Positions 24,801 through 33,912 are shown, counted from the stretch's first letter. The stretch: 64,000 nt of DNA from Candidatus Marispirochaeta associata (GCA_001749745.1 JWTM01000549.1:1-64000); one strand, 5' to 3'. Numbers and translations: made by a program. The notes: generated by a model from the letters alone, not told the origin.

Positions 24801-26540
24801 ATGTCGTCTCCTATCTATATGATCGATACCACCAGCCCCTTCTTTGTGAAGAGGTTTAAGAGTACCATCAACTGGTCCAAAGCGCCCTTCGCGCGGCTCG
24901 AGAAGAAGGGGCGACCGCGAAAGCGTACCTTCAAGGAGATTCAGGCCCGATTCAAGCGCTACATCAAGCGAGTGAAATCCTACGGCTTCAACGCCGTCTC
25001 CCTGGACGAACTCTGCTACCTGGTGGAGTTTACGGTCTATCCCGACAAAGTAGCCCGGAACATTCTGCGTTACCGCAGATTTCTGGGGCGCTTGATCGAT
25101 ACCGCCGTCGAGGCGGAGCTGGCGGTCTACCTGACCACCGACGTGATCTTCTCTAATCCGATTCTGGGGCGGGAGTTCGGCCAGGACTTCCCCTCCCAGT
25201 GCGCCCTCCTATCCCAGGCTGTGGAGCAGGTACTCCACGACTTCCCGGAGCTGGCGGGGATAATCTTTCGCATCGGCGAATCCGACGGGGTCGATGTGGA
25301 GGGCTTCTTCCGGTCGAAGCTCCTGATCCGAACGCCGGAACAGGCCAATCGCCTGATCCGAGCGCTCTTGCCCCTCTTCGAGGCAAGCGGTAAGCAGCTG
25401 ATCTTCCGAACCTGGAGCGCCGGGGCCTACGAGATCGGGGATTTGATGTGGAATCCCCGTACCCTGCGCAGAACCCTGAAGGGGATCGATTCCCCCAATT
25501 TTATTCTCTCCATGAAGTACGGCGAGGCCGACTTCTTCCGTTACCTCGAGCTCTGCCGACATTTCGAACGTAGTCGGGTCCGTTTTCTGGTGGAGCTTCA
25601 AACCCGCCGGGAGTACGAGGGCTTCGGCGCCTATCCCTCCTTCGTGGGATGGGAGTATATCTCCTACCGGCGACGCCTGAAGGAGCTCCCGAATATGGCG
25701 GGCATTCATGTCTGGTGTCAGACCGGCGGCTGGTCGCGATTCAGGAACTTCACCTTCATGAAGGGCTCCTCCCTCTGGAACGAGCTCAATACCTGGATCA
25801 CCATCCGAATCTTCCGCTACGACGAGAGCGTCGCCCAAGGCCTCAAGAAGTTCCACCGTCGTTTCTTGCGTCGCGGGCGTACATTAAAGCGAACAAAGAG
25901 GGTGGAGGAGGTCAAGCGGCTCTCCCGCTTCTTGCGCCTCTCCGACAGGCTGGTGCGCCAGGTACTCTACCTGCCGGACTTCGCCTCCCGGCGGCGCTAT
26001 TTCTTTCGCATGCGGGTTCCGCCGCTGCTGCACGCCTTCTGGGACTCCATGACCATTACCCCCCTCTTTCGGGGCCTGTTCCGGGAGGCCGGCTGTCGGG
26101 GTCCAGAAGTAAGCTTTGCCGATATGAGAGCGTCTCTCTCCGAGATGCGATCCATCGCGGAGGAATTGAAGCTCCCCTACGATGCGGAGTTTCATGCCGA
26201 GCTATTCACTATCTTCTATCGGGCCCAAGAAGCCCTCTGTAAGGATGATCCACAAGAGGCGGAGGCGGCTCTCAAGGAGCTGATTCCTCCTTTTAATGGT
26301 AAGTACGGGGATCTCTACCGTTTTCAGCTCCGCAATCTCAACCGCCCGGTCGCGACCGCGCTGGCCGGGATTGCCGCCCGCCTTCTGCTGCGCCCTCGTC
26401 GACCCTACCGAGCGCTGGATAGGCTACTCTTCCACCCGGCGTTGCGCTTTATTGTGCTGGGACTGGTAAAAATTGCCAAGCGTGGCATGCCCGAGTTCGT
26501 CGATACCCAGGCCATGAGTATCGAGGAGCTTCTGCGTTGA
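24801..26540 (+). CDS. Large protein of unknown function, possibly glycoside-hydrolase-like barrel
   Basis: The 579-residue protein is probably cytoplasmic, with no signal peptide or membrane segment, and has a strongly basic N-terminus (RLEKKGRPRKRTFKEIQARFKR). The first two-thirds alternate helices and hydrophobic strands: Y-G-F-N-A-V-S-L-D-E, GIIFRIGESDGVDVEG, FRTWSAGAYEIGDLMWN, IHVWCQTGGW. This pattern suggests a TIM barrel resembling GH20/GH67-like glycosidases, with acidic residues in strands. The C-terminal third is helical. I do not recognise a named family. It is transcribed alone, divergent from the FAH gene. Confidence 0.7.
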   Translation: MSSPIYMIDTTSPFFVKRFKSTINWSKAPFARLEKKGRPRKRTFKEIQARFKRYIKRVKSYGFNAVSLDELCYLVEFTVYPDKVARNILRYRRFLGRLIDTAVEAELAVYLTTDVIFSNPILGREFGQDFPSQCALLSQAVEQVLHDFPELAGIIFRIGESDGVDVEGFFRSKLLIRTPEQANRLIRALLPLFEASGKQLIFRTWSAGAYEIGDLMWNPRTLRRTLKGIDSPNFILSMKYGEADFFRYLELCRHFERSRVRFLVELQTRREYEGFGAYPSFVGWEYISYRRRLKELPNMAGIHVWCQTGGWSRFRNFTFMKGSSLWNELNTWITIRIFRYDESVAQGLKKFHRRFLRRGRTLKRTKRVEEVKRLSRFLRLSDRLVRQVLYLPDFASRRRYFFRMRVPPLLHAFWDSMTITPLFRGLFREAGCRGPEVSFADMRASLSEMRSIAEELKLPYDAEFHAELFTIFYRAQEALCKDDPQEAEAALKELIPPFNGKYGDLYRFQLRNLNRPVATALAGIAARLLLRPRRPYRALDRLLFHPALRFIVLGLVKIAKRGMPEFVDTQAMSIEELLR

Positions 26541-26543
26541 GTT

Positions 26544-26885
26544 TCAGATTATCAGATTGAGTTCGGTGTTGACGATCTTGATCGAATCCTTCGGTTGGAT
26601 CTTGTAGTACTTCTCAGCTTCCAGGCGCTTGCCGTTGAGGAAGGTGCCGTTGGCGCTTCCCAGATCCTGGATGTAGAAGGTGGATTTGATCTTCTGCACC
26701 AGGGCGTGGTGGCGGGAGACGAGTTTATTCTCGATGACGAGATCGTTGTCCGAGCCCCGGCCGATCGCGATCTTGGCCACCAGGGGGATCTTCTTCCCCT
26801 GGAAGAGGAGGCAGCACTGTTCCTGCCGTTTGATTGCTTCCAGCCGTTTGCCGATCGGCGAGCTTGAATAAATCGTCTCGTCCAT
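26544..26885 (-). CDS. FHA-domain protein
   Basis: This 113-residue protein consists of one forkhead-associated domain, which binds phosphothreonine peptides. The key motifs are GRGSDNDLVI, SRHHALV and the L-G-S-x-N-G-T-F-L-N-G loop. The partner kinase is not in the window. The ATG at 26885 lies 6 nt after an extended -10 box and has no ribosome site. A GTG at 26903 is the alternative start. The stop lies 3 nt from the preceding convergent gene. Confidence 0.9.
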   Translation of the reverse strand: MDETIYSSSPIGKRLEAIKRQEQCCLLFQGKKIPLVAKIAIGRGSDNDLVIENKLVSRHHALVQKIKSTFYIQDLGSANGTFLNGKRLEAEKYYKIQPKDSIKIVNTELNLII

Positions 26886-26891
26886 ACTGCT

Positions 26892-26900
26892 ATTGTACCA
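26892..26900 (-). promoter_or_regulatory. extended -10 promoter of the FHA gene
   Basis: On the minus strand TGGTACAAT has the TGn extension plus a TACAAT hexamer (26892-26897), 6 nt before the ATG at 26885. No -35 box is needed for this promoter class. Confidence 0.45.
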
Positions 26901-26927
26901 CACTCCGGCCCTTAGGCAGGCGCCCTC

Positions 26928-27452
26928 TTAGGCTTTCCCGGCGGCCGCGTCGTGGGCGTCGATATCCTCGGCGTCCCAGGGGTATACAACCCAGAGATCG
27001 TCGATCTCTTCCCCGAAAAAGATGCGCTGCACCTCGCTCGGATACGAGCCGCGCTTCTCCTTCAGTTTGTTGTGGATAACCGCCACGGCTATCTCCTCCG
27101 GTTCATGACTCAGCAGTTCCCGCAGACAGTACTCCAGGGTTACCCGGGAGTCGTCGATCTCGTCTACCAACAGGATCTTCTTGCCCGTCAGTTTCTTCTC
27201 CACCTCGTCGATCCACTGGATCTTCCGGGGAGTCTCGGCGGGCTTGTTGTCCGGACCGTAAAGGCGTAGTCCCACGGTGAGGATCGGTAGGTCGAGGTAG
27301 GTCTTCAGAATCCGGGCGGGGATAAATCCGCCGGTGCCGATGGCGACGATCAGATCCGGCGTGTAGCCCGAGGCCTTGATGTCCCGGGCGAGACCCGCCA
27401 CGCGGTGATGGATGTCCTGATAGGTGTAGAAGAGTTTTTCTGTGGTGCTCAT
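26928..27452 (-). CDS. Purine phosphoribosyltransferase (xanthine/hypoxanthine type)
   Basis: The 174-residue enzyme joins a purine base to PRPP. The base-loop segment is AIGTGGFIPARIL, and the PRPP signature is LLVDEIDDSRVTLE, the variant typical of yeast Xpt1 and archaeal-like enzymes rather than Gpt. A conserved C-terminal W-V-V-Y-P-W-D-A motif supports this subgroup. An AGAGG site precedes the ATG. Base specificity cannot be settled here. Confidence 0.88.
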   Translation of the reverse strand: MSTTEKLFYTYQDIHHRVAGLARDIKASGYTPDLIVAIGTGGFIPARILKTYLDLPILTVGLRLYGPDNKPAETPRKIQWIDEVEKKLTGKKILLVDEIDDSRVTLEYCLRELLSHEPEEIAVAVIHNKLKEKRGSYPSEVQRIFFGEEIDDLWVVYPWDAEDIDAHDAAAGKA

Positions 27453-27515
27453 GGTTGCCTCTGAGCATAGTCCGGAGAGGGCGGTTTAGACAAGGGTAAT
27501 ATCGAGGAGCTACTC

Positions 27516-28331
27516 TCAGCCGCGATAGCTCTTGAGGGCGGCTAGTATCTCCCGGGGCCGGTCGGTGAAGATGCCCCGCACGCCGAGTTCGATAAGCCGC
27601 TTCGCCTCCTCGGCTTCGTTTACCGTCCAGACCTGAATCGGCACGCCCGCCTTGGCCCAGTCGGCCGCCAGCTCCCGGGTGACAACCTGTAACCGGCCGT
27701 GATATTCGGGTACCTGAAAGACCTTGCCCCGGATCAAGGCCGCCTGCACTGGGGCGGCGAACCCCAAGCCGATTTTTCGGCCTATCAGCGCCGAGCGCAC
27801 CTCTCGAGGGCTCATGGAGGTGATACAGGCCGGGGCGATGCGCCGGAAGCGCGTAATAACTCGATGATGGAAGCTCCCGGTGATGGTGCGTTCCCAGGCG
27901 CGGTGGCGGGAGAGGGCCGCGGCGTAGGCCTCGGCTATCCTCAGATCCTCGCTCTTTAAATCGATATTAAAGACGCCGGCGGGAAACTCCTCGAAGAGCT
28001 CATCGATGGTCATTATATAGAGTCCCATCCCGCGGAAGGAAAAGCCTTGCTCGGGGCGGAACTGAAAGCCCGCATCCAGGCTGCGCAATTCAGCCAGTGT
28101 GCTGTCGCGAATTACGAGGTCCTGCTCGGCGTTGCGGCCGGTTCGCTCGTCGTGCCAGAGTACGAGTTCGCCGTCGGCGGTCAGGTGCAGGTCGGTCTCG
28201 ACCATGTCGCAGCCCAACTCGAAGGCGCTGCGGAAGGCGGGCAGGGTGTTCTCCGGATAATCGATTGAGTTCCCCCGGTGGGCGAAGACCCCTGCCGGTA
28301 AACTCAGAATCTCGGATGCGCGGGATATCAT
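27516..28331 (-). CDS. Glycerophosphodiester phosphodiesterase
   Basis: The 271-residue cytoplasmic enzyme cleaves glycerophosphodiesters to glycerol 3-phosphate and an alcohol. Catalytic motifs: AHRG (start of the domain, about 17-20), PENTLPAF, the metal pair E-T-D in METDLHLTADGELVLWHD, and the late VWTVNEAEEAKRLIELGVRGIFTDRP. I chose the ATG at 28331 over a TTG six codons upstream. It is a single gene. Confidence 0.93.
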   Translation of the reverse strand: MISRASEILSLPAGVFAHRGNSIDYPENTLPAFRSAFELGCDMVETDLHLTADGELVLWHDERTGRNAEQDLVIRDSTLAELRSLDAGFQFRPEQGFSFRGMGLYIMTIDELFEEFPAGVFNIDLKSEDLRIAEAYAAALSRHRAWERTITGSFHHRVITRFRRIAPACITSMSPREVRSALIGRKIGLGFAAPVQAALIRGKVFQVPEYHGRLQVVTRELAADWAKAGVPIQVWTVNEAEEAKRLIELGVRGIFTDRPREILAALKSYRG

Positions 28332-28398
28332 ACCTCGATGGTACGCCAATGCGCGGCGGAGCTCAAGTCGTTTAGGCTTCTGTTTATGAGCTTTCTGC

Positions 28399-28427
28399 TT
28401 GACGCCCTCCCCCTTTGGATTTAGGCT
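28399..28427 (+). promoter_or_regulatory. promoter of the Eis-like acetyltransferase gene
   Basis: TTGACG (28399-28404), 17 bp, and TAGGCT (28422-28427) precede the ATG at 28445. The GTAGG ribosome site sits between. Confidence 0.45.
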
Positions 28428-28444
28428 GACTCCGGAGTAGGTCT

Positions 28445-29638
28445 ATGCAGAGCGGGAATATCGAGATTCGCACTATCCGGGGAGCAGCCGACGAAGCCCT
28501 CTATCAAGAGCTGGCCGGCTATTGCTTCAAGCTGCCCCGGCACCAGACTGAACGCATTTTTCCTCTTCCCGAAGCGCAGAGCCGTGCGCTGGGAGCCTTT
28601 TACGACGGGCGCTTAGCGGCGGGAATAGTCCTCAGAAGGTTTCTAGTCTCCCTCTTCGGGGAGCAGTTTCCCATGGCCGGCATCGGCTGGGTTGCCGCCG
28701 CTCCGGAGTACCGCAACCTGGGACTCATTCGGGAGTTGATGAACCGGGGACTGGCCGAGGCCCGGGAGGAGGGGGGCGTGTTGAGCGCCCTCTACCCGTT
28801 CAGCCACCGCTTCTACGCCGCCTACGGCTATGCCTCTCTGGGGATGCGCCTTCAATATCGCATTCGTCCGGAGGAGATCGACGCCCATAAACCGGAGGGC
28901 CGCTTCGAGCGCTGTGAGCTTTCGGAGCGATCCTCTCATCCCGATGAGCTTGATGAACTGATTCAGGTCTGGAGCGCCGACTGGGATCTGGCGGTCCTCG
29001 ATCTTCCTTCCCGGGAGGTCCTCTCCGCCCAGCTCGCCGCCGATGAGGAGGAGCTCTTTCTCTATCGTAACTCCGCCGGCCGGGCAGACGGATTCGTACG
29101 CTATCGGATCGAAAACGATCGGGAAGGGAAGACCCTCTTGGCGGTTTCGCGCCTCTGTTGGCGGAACAGCGAGGGCTTCAGGGCGCTCTTCGAGTTCCTG
29201 CGGATTCATCGCGGCCAGTGTGAGGAGCTCATTCTTATCGCAACGCCCTCGCTGCCGCTGCCGCGGCTGGGTCGGGAACCGCGCTTTAAGGCGGAGGTCC
29301 GGCAGGACTGGATGGTCCGGCCCTTGAGAATTGCGCCGCTTCTCGCCGCCAGGGCGGCGGCCGACGTATTCTCAGATAAGGCCGAGATCTCCGTGGAGGA
29401 TCCCCTTTTCCCGACGGAGAGCGGCAGATATCTGATTGAGGAAAACCGGGTATCCCGCGAACCCCTTCCTTCCGGGGCGGCTGATCCGGTCCTGGAGCTG
29501 CCCCGTTTCGGCGCCCTGCTCTTCGGCGCCATTACCCGCCGGGAGGCGGTTCTGGCCTGGGGCAATTCTCCGGCCCTCGATGCCTGCGGGGAGTTCTTTT
29601 CCGGCCACAGGCCACTCTGGCTCAACGAGTATTTTTAG
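28445..29638 (+). CDS. Eis-like GNAT N-acetyltransferase
   Basis: The 397-residue protein has the three-part Eis architecture: an N-terminal GNAT domain with an acetyl-CoA loop (R-N-L-G-L-I-R-E-L) and the YPFSHRFYAAYGY motif, a second GNAT-like domain (about 150-290), and an SCP2-like C-terminal domain (about 300-397) ending near the surface carboxylate. Eis proteins acetylate amines, including aminoglycosides and protein lysines. The true substrate here is unknown. A 9-nt gap separates it from the histidine kinase, so the three genes to 31527 may form one unit. Confidence 0.88.
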   Translation: MQSGNIEIRTIRGAADEALYQELAGYCFKLPRHQTERIFPLPEAQSRALGAFYDGRLAAGIVLRRFLVSLFGEQFPMAGIGWVAAAPEYRNLGLIRELMNRGLAEAREEGGVLSALYPFSHRFYAAYGYASLGMRLQYRIRPEEIDAHKPEGRFERCELSERSSHPDELDELIQVWSADWDLAVLDLPSREVLSAQLAADEEELFLYRNSAGRADGFVRYRIENDREGKTLLAVSRLCWRNSEGFRALFEFLRIHRGQCEELILIATPSLPLPRLGREPRFKAEVRQDWMVRPLRIAPLLAARAAADVFSDKAEISVEDPLFPTESGRYLIEENRVSREPLPSGAADPVLELPRFGALLFGAITRREAVLAWGNSPALDACGEFFSGHRPLWLNEYF

Positions 29639-29647
29639 GGAACGCCC

Positions 29648-30889
29648 GTGAATAGGCGCCGAATGCTGATCGAAGGCATCAGCGGGATTGCAATTCTTCT
29701 CCTATCCCTGCTGTTTCAGCTGCTGGCGTTAGTGCAGTTCTGGCTCGAACGGGAATCGCTGCTAATGGAGAGTCGCTGGGAGCTGCAGTTTTATCTGCTG
29801 ATCCTGCTCTCGATTATCTTTTCCCTGCTATTACCCCTGCAGAGGCGGGATTCCCGCGGCTTCGCGGTACTGATCTTCCTGAAGCTGACGGTGCTGATAT
29901 TGATCGGTGTCCCCTTGGGAAGCTACATCGGAGTAGAGCTCTCTATGCTGATCTCCTTGACCCTGGAGCTGATCTACTTCCTCACGCCCCCGGCCAGTTA
30001 CATCCTCGCCTTTTTAATTATTCTGGTGGATGCAATTCTCCAGCTCCCGTTCCTGGTCTGGGAGGGGAGCGTCCCCGCGGCCTCGCTCCATGACCGTATC
30101 AGCCTATTGGCTTATGCCGCTGTGGTGCTGGTCCTGACCGGCGGATTTAGGGAGCTGGCCCTTCGTCTCGCCGCCGCCCGGGGCCGGATAGCCGAGCTGG
30201 ACCGGGCGATCTTTCAGCTCTCCAACGCCAACGTCGGCTTTCAGAGTTACGCCGACCGGGAGGTCGCCCGTTCCCGGGAGGGGGAACGCAACCGGATTAC
30301 CCGGGAGATTCACGACTCTATCGGTTACTGTTTGACGAACGTCACCATGCTGATGGAAGCGGGAATCAAGCTCTGCCCCGCCGATCAACGCGAGCTAGAG
30401 GAGATTATGACCGATGCCCGGGAAGAGGCGAAGGAGGGACTGGCCGAAACGCGACGTTCCCTGCGCATCCTAAGGGAGCGGGGCGAACAGCGCCTGCAGG
30501 GGATTCCGTCGATCCTGCGCTTGACCCGGGCCTTCGAACGGGCCACCGGCGTCGAGGTTGTCGTCGAATCGGGACAGGCACCGATGCGCTTTCCGGATAT
30601 GCTCGATCTGCCACTCTACCGTTTCGTGCAGGAGGGATTGACGAACGCCCTGAAGCACGGCAAAGCTAAGCGGGTCCATGTTCAGTTTCAGCAGAGCGGG
30701 GAGGGCTTGAGCGTGCATATTCGCGACAACGGCGTAGGAGCGACGGAGATCAAGAAGGGAATCGGCTTTCTGGGCATGGAGGAGCGCATTGAGCGGGTCG
30801 GCGGACGGGGAGAGATGGTTCGTTCCGACGACGGATTTACCGTAAGCGCCTGGATTCCTCTGGCGGTCGAAGGCGGTCGAGAGGAATGA
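29648..30889 (+). CDS. NarL-type sensor histidine kinase
   Basis: The 413-residue kinase has about six hydrophobic segments (residues 8-175) with very short loops, then a HisKA_3 dimerisation domain with phospho-acceptor histidine in REIHDSIGY (about 222) and a HATPase domain (EGLTNALKHGKA, DNGVG, GIGFLGMEERI). The sensor part looks membrane-embedded. The GTG start at 29648 is supported by GGGAACG upstream. Its stop overlaps the response regulator (ATGA), which makes the pair certain. Confidence 0.92.
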   Translation: MNRRRMLIEGISGIAILLLSLLFQLLALVQFWLERESLLMESRWELQFYLLILLSIIFSLLLPLQRRDSRGFAVLIFLKLTVLILIGVPLGSYIGVELSMLISLTLELIYFLTPPASYILAFLIILVDAILQLPFLVWEGSVPAASLHDRISLLAYAAVVLVLTGGFRELALRLAAARGRIAELDRAIFQLSNANVGFQSYADREVARSREGERNRITREIHDSIGYCLTNVTMLMEAGIKLCPADQRELEEIMTDAREEAKEGLAETRRSLRILRERGEQRLQGIPSILRLTRAFERATGVEVVVESGQAPMRFPDMLDLPLYRFVQEGLTNALKHGKAKRVHVQFQQSGEGLSVHIRDNGVGATEIKKGIGFLGMEERIERVGGRGEMVRSDDGFTVSAWIPLAVEGGREE

Positions 30890-31527
30890 GCGCGATTCGC
30901 GTCGTTCTGGCGGACGATCAGGTACTCTTTCTGCGCAGTCTGAAGCTCGTACTGGAGAACTCCGCCGAGGAGATCAGCGTGGTCGGTACCGCCATGAACG
31001 GTCGGGAGGCGGTTCAGCTGGTGGACGAGCTCCTCCCCGACGTGGTGCTAATGGATGTGCGCATGCCCGAGATGGACGGGGTCGAAGCCAACCGGGAGAT
31101 TCACGCCGCCCATCCGGAGGTGGCGGTGATGATGCTGACTACCTTCGACGACGACAGCTATGTGCAGAACGCCCTCCACGACGGGGCGGTCGGCTATCTG
31201 TTGAAGGATATGGATCCTGAGAAGCTCGTCTCCTCTATTCGGGCGCTGCGGGAGGGGGCGGTTCAGCTTTCGCCGTCGATTATGCACAAGCTGATGGACC
31301 AGTTCTATCCTTCCGAGGGGAGGGATTCCGCGAGACTCTCGGGTCTCAACCAGCGGGAACGGGAGATCTTGAAGCTCATCGCCCAGGGCTTGGACAATCG
31401 GGAGATTGCCGAAGAGATCCACGTAGCCGAACAGACGGTAAAAAACTATGTATCCTCGATCTACCATAAGATCGGCGCCCGGGACCGCATTCATGCCATG
31501 CGGATCGCCCTCAACGAAGAGCTGTAA
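30886..31527 (+). CDS. NarL/FixJ-family response regulator
   Basis: The 213-residue regulator has a receiver domain (ADDQ acid pair, VVLMDVRMPEMDG with the phospho-aspartate, LKDM lysine) and a C-terminal LuxR-type HTH (LNQREREILKLIAQGLDNREIAEEI-x-VAEQTVKNYV). It is coupled to the upstream kinase. The GTAC-rich repeat cluster directly after it, ahead of the sugar transporter, is a plausible target. That link is inference. Confidence 0.93.
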   Translation: MSAIRVVLADDQVLFLRSLKLVLENSAEEISVVGTAMNGREAVQLVDELLPDVVLMDVRMPEMDGVEANREIHAAHPEVAVMMLTTFDDDSYVQNALHDGAVGYLLKDMDPEKLVSSIRALREGAVQLSPSIMHKLMDQFYPSEGRDSARLSGLNQREREILKLIAQGLDNREIAEEIHVAEQTVKNYVSSIYHKIGARDRIHAMRIALNEEL

Positions 31528-31528
31528 A

Positions 31529-31573
31529 CGGTACTAGTACCGCCGTACCGAAAGAAAGTACCGAATTGAGTAC
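31529..31573. promoter_or_regulatory. cluster of five GTAC sites before the sugar ABC operon
   Basis: GTAC occurs at 31531, 31537, 31545, 31558 and 31570, four of them as GTACC. The first two form the perfect 14-bp palindrome CGGTACTAGTACCG (31529-31542). The density is far above expectation for 45 bp and suggests a multi-site regulator region. A terminator role for the upstream gene is less likely, as there is no T-run. Confidence 0.5.
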
Positions 31574-31618
31574 CCCGGTAAATTGCGCACTCCCGCGAGC
31601 CGGAGTAGGGTAGGTTAT

Positions 31619-31635
31619 GATTCCTGTAAGGAATC
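31619..31635. promoter_or_regulatory. operator-like dyad before the sugar-binding protein gene
   Basis: GATTCC-TGTAA-GGAATC is a perfect 6-bp-arm dyad overlapping a TATGAT (31616-31621) -10-like box, about 20 bp before the AAAGGAG ribosome site. It is a candidate repressor site or 5' hairpin. Confidence 0.4.
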
Positions 31636-31655
31636 GGCATCTATTCTAAAAGGAG

Positions 31656-32963
31656 ATGAGTATGAGAAGATTATCGCTCATTACCGCAGCTCTACTACTG
31701 ATTTTAGTACCTGTATCTCTCTTGGCCAACGGACAGGATGAGGCCGCCGCCGACGGAGCGGTCAAACTGCGCATGTTCCATTATCTGGATCTGGCCGACG
31801 CCACTACCTCGGCAAACTGGGATATCCTCTTGAACACCTGGAATTCCTCCCATCCCGAGATCGAACTCGAGATCGAGTACCTGGTAAACGAGCCCTACCA
31901 CAACAAGCTGCAAGCCATGTCGGTCGCCGGTCAGCTGCCGGATATCATGTTTCTCTGGCCCGGTAAGCGCACCGGACAGGTCACCGGCTCCGGTCAGATC
32001 AAGGATCTCTCCCCCTGGTTGGAGGGTAAAGAGGATATGTTCTCCCCCGCCGCACTGACTCCCCAGGGACCGAACGGCGAGATCTGGGAGCTCCCCGAGC
32101 AGGTAACCGCCACCCATGTCATGTTTGTCAACGATCGCCTCTTGGATGAACTGGGATTGGATTTCCCCGAGACCATGGATGAGCTCCTCGCCCAGGGCGA
32201 CGCTATCCGCGACGCGGGACTGATTCCGATCGCCATGGATAACAAAGACGGCTGGCAGATGCAGTCCTGCATGCTCTCCGCTCTGGTCGCCCGGACCGGC
32301 GGTCCCGCCTGGTTCGACAAGGCCATCGTCGGCGACGCCTCCTTCGAAGACCCCGAGTTCGTTGAGGCCCTCGAGGTAATCAAGACCCTGAACGACAACG
32401 ATATGTTCTCCCCCGGTATCAACCAGGCCGAGTACGGCCGGGCACTGACCGATTTCGTAACCGAAAAGGCCGTCTACTTTATCGACGGCGGCTGGCGGGC
32501 CAATAACCTGGTCGGCGAGCTTACCGCGGAGCAGAAGGAGTATGTCTCCCTGCGGGTATTCCCCGAGATCTCCGGCGCCGACGGTCTTGCAGCCTCTACT
32601 GCAATCGTAGCCGGTACCGGCCACGGGATGAACGCCAAACTCGAGGGCGCCGAAGCCGACGCCGCCTGGGAATGGATCTGGTTCTACTCCGGTCCGGTCG
32701 GTTCGGCAATCCGTCAGGGCTTCGGGGCGCTTCCCGCATACAAACTTCCGGTTCCCGGCAACGCCGATCCGATGATCAAGCATCTGGCGGAGTTCGTAAA
32801 CACAACCCCCGGCGGCTATGTCATCGACGCCAAGATGGACGCCGAAGGCATGGGTGTTCTTCATCCTGCACTGCAGAAGATGATGTTCGGCGAACTCAGT
32901 CCCGCCGAGGTCGCCGCCGAGTATGAGAGCTGGGTCGCGGCCAACGACGCCGGCCGTAAATAA
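31656..32963 (+). CDS. Sugar ABC transporter, substrate-binding protein (family 1)
   Basis: The 435-residue periplasmic protein starts at an ATG near 31662 (31656 is an in-frame upstream ATG). The signal peptide ends SLLANGQ, a pattern common in spirochaete binding proteins. The mature part has the SBP_bac_1 features W-N-x-x-H-P-E-I-E-L, L-P-D-I-M-F-L-W and AMDNKDGWQM, as in oligosaccharide or multiple-sugar binders. It heads an operon with two permeases. The ATPase is not encoded here, so a shared MsmK-like ATPase is expected elsewhere. Confidence 0.93.
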   Translation: MSMRRLSLITAALLLILVPVSLLANGQDEAAADGAVKLRMFHYLDLADATTSANWDILLNTWNSSHPEIELEIEYLVNEPYHNKLQAMSVAGQLPDIMFLWPGKRTGQVTGSGQIKDLSPWLEGKEDMFSPAALTPQGPNGEIWELPEQVTATHVMFVNDRLLDELGLDFPETMDELLAQGDAIRDAGLIPIAMDNKDGWQMQSCMLSALVARTGGPAWFDKAIVGDASFEDPEFVEALEVIKTLNDNDMFSPGINQAEYGRALTDFVTEKAVYFIDGGWRANNLVGELTAEQKEYVSLRVFPEISGADGLAASTAIVAGTGHGMNAKLEGAEADAAWEWIWFYSGPVGSAIRQGFGALPAYKLPVPGNADPMIKHLAEFVNTTPGGYVIDAKMDAEGMGVLHPALQKMMFGELSPAEVAAEYESWVAANDAGRK

Positions 32964-32977
32964 TCGATTCTAATTCG

Positions 32978-33002
32978 CCCGGTCTCCATTCAGGAGGCCG
33001 GG
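32978..33002 (+). terminator. intercistronic stem-loop after the binding-protein gene
   Basis: CCCGGTCTCC (32978-32987), ATTCA loop, GGAGGCCGGG (32993-33002): a 10-bp stem with one G-T pair and no long T-run. Stem-loops here usually stabilise the abundant binding-protein mRNA or partly terminate before the permeases. Confidence 0.6.
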
Positions 33003-33024
33003 TACCCTCTCCAAGGAGCAGTTC

Positions 33025-33912
33025 ATGACCGACAGCCGCATGAAAAAGGTGAGCTACGCGCTCCTGACCGGTCCGGCACTCTTCATCTATGCTTCGGTAA
33101 TCATCTTTCCGATCATCTACAGCTTCGTCTTGAGTTTCACCCAGTGGTCGGGATTCGGCATGCCCGTTTTCGTCGGACTCGATCAGTATATTCGCATGTT
33201 CAAGGATGCGGTCTTCCTCTTCGACTTGCGCAATAATCTGCTGGTCGTCGCTGTCTCTGTCTTCGGTCAGATTCCACTGGGCTTCGTGCTGGCCTACATT
33301 CTCTACCGGAAGCTCGTCAAAGGGGCGGGATTCTTTCAACCCATGATCTTCCTGCCCATAACAATCTCGGCTATCGTGGTCGCCATCCTCTGGAATCAGA
33401 TCTTCTCCCCGGCGGGAATCTACACCGCCCTCATGCGGCAGATCAAAGGGGACCCCCGCTATGTGCTGCAGATCTTCGAGAACCGACAGCTGGCGATGGT
33501 CCCGATTCTTTTCGTAATTCTCTGGATGTACACCGGTATCTATATGGTTATCTTCCTGGCGAACCTGCAGAAGATCTCTCCCTCGGTAATCGAAGCCGCG
33601 ATCATCGACGGCGCTACGGAGGGGCAGATTTTAGCCCGGGTTATCTTTCCCGCCATGGTCAATATCATCTTCACCTGTGTGGTTTTTGCGGTCTCCGGAT
33701 CCTTAAAGAGTTTCGATCTGATCTACGCCATGACCGGCGGAGGACCGGCCCACTACACCGAGGTAATCGCTATCTACATGTACACTAATACCTTCAAGTA
33801 CTACAGCTACGGCTTCGGCAGCGCCGTGTCGATGGTGATCGTCGCCCTCAGTCTGGGGCTGATCTCGCTCATGAACTCCATCTTCAGCCGTCTCGAACGG
33901 CGCTACGCATAA
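33025..33912 (+). CDS. Sugar ABC transporter, permease subunit 1 (MalF-like)
   Basis: The 295-residue protein has six hydrophobic segments and the EAA motif EAAIIDGATEGQILARVIFP (about 192-211), which docks onto the ATPase. The opening 'YALLTGPALFIYASVIIFPIIYSF' is typical of MalF-type sugar permeases of the CUT1 class. AAGGAG precedes the ATG. It is followed after 14 nt by the second permease. Confidence 0.93.
   Translation: MTDSRMKKVSYALLTGPALFIYASVIIFPIIYSFVLSFTQWSGFGMPVFVGLDQYIRMFKDAVFLFDLRNNLLVVAVSVFGQIPLGFVLAYILYRKLVKGAGFFQPMIFLPITISAIVVAILWNQIFSPAGIYTALMRQIKGDPRYVLQIFENRQLAMVPILFVILWMYTGIYMVIFLANLQKISPSVIEAAIIDGATEGQILARVIFPAMVNIIFTCVVFAVSGSLKSFDLIYAMTGGGPAHYTEVIAIYMYTNTFKYYSYGFGSAVSMVIVALSLGLISLMNSIFSRLERRYA

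Noticed and set aside
31704..32864. 386-codon open frame opposite the sugar-binding protein gene
   Set aside because: It is a mirror of the real gene, with low-complexity G/D/E/H composition, no start signal and no recognisable family.
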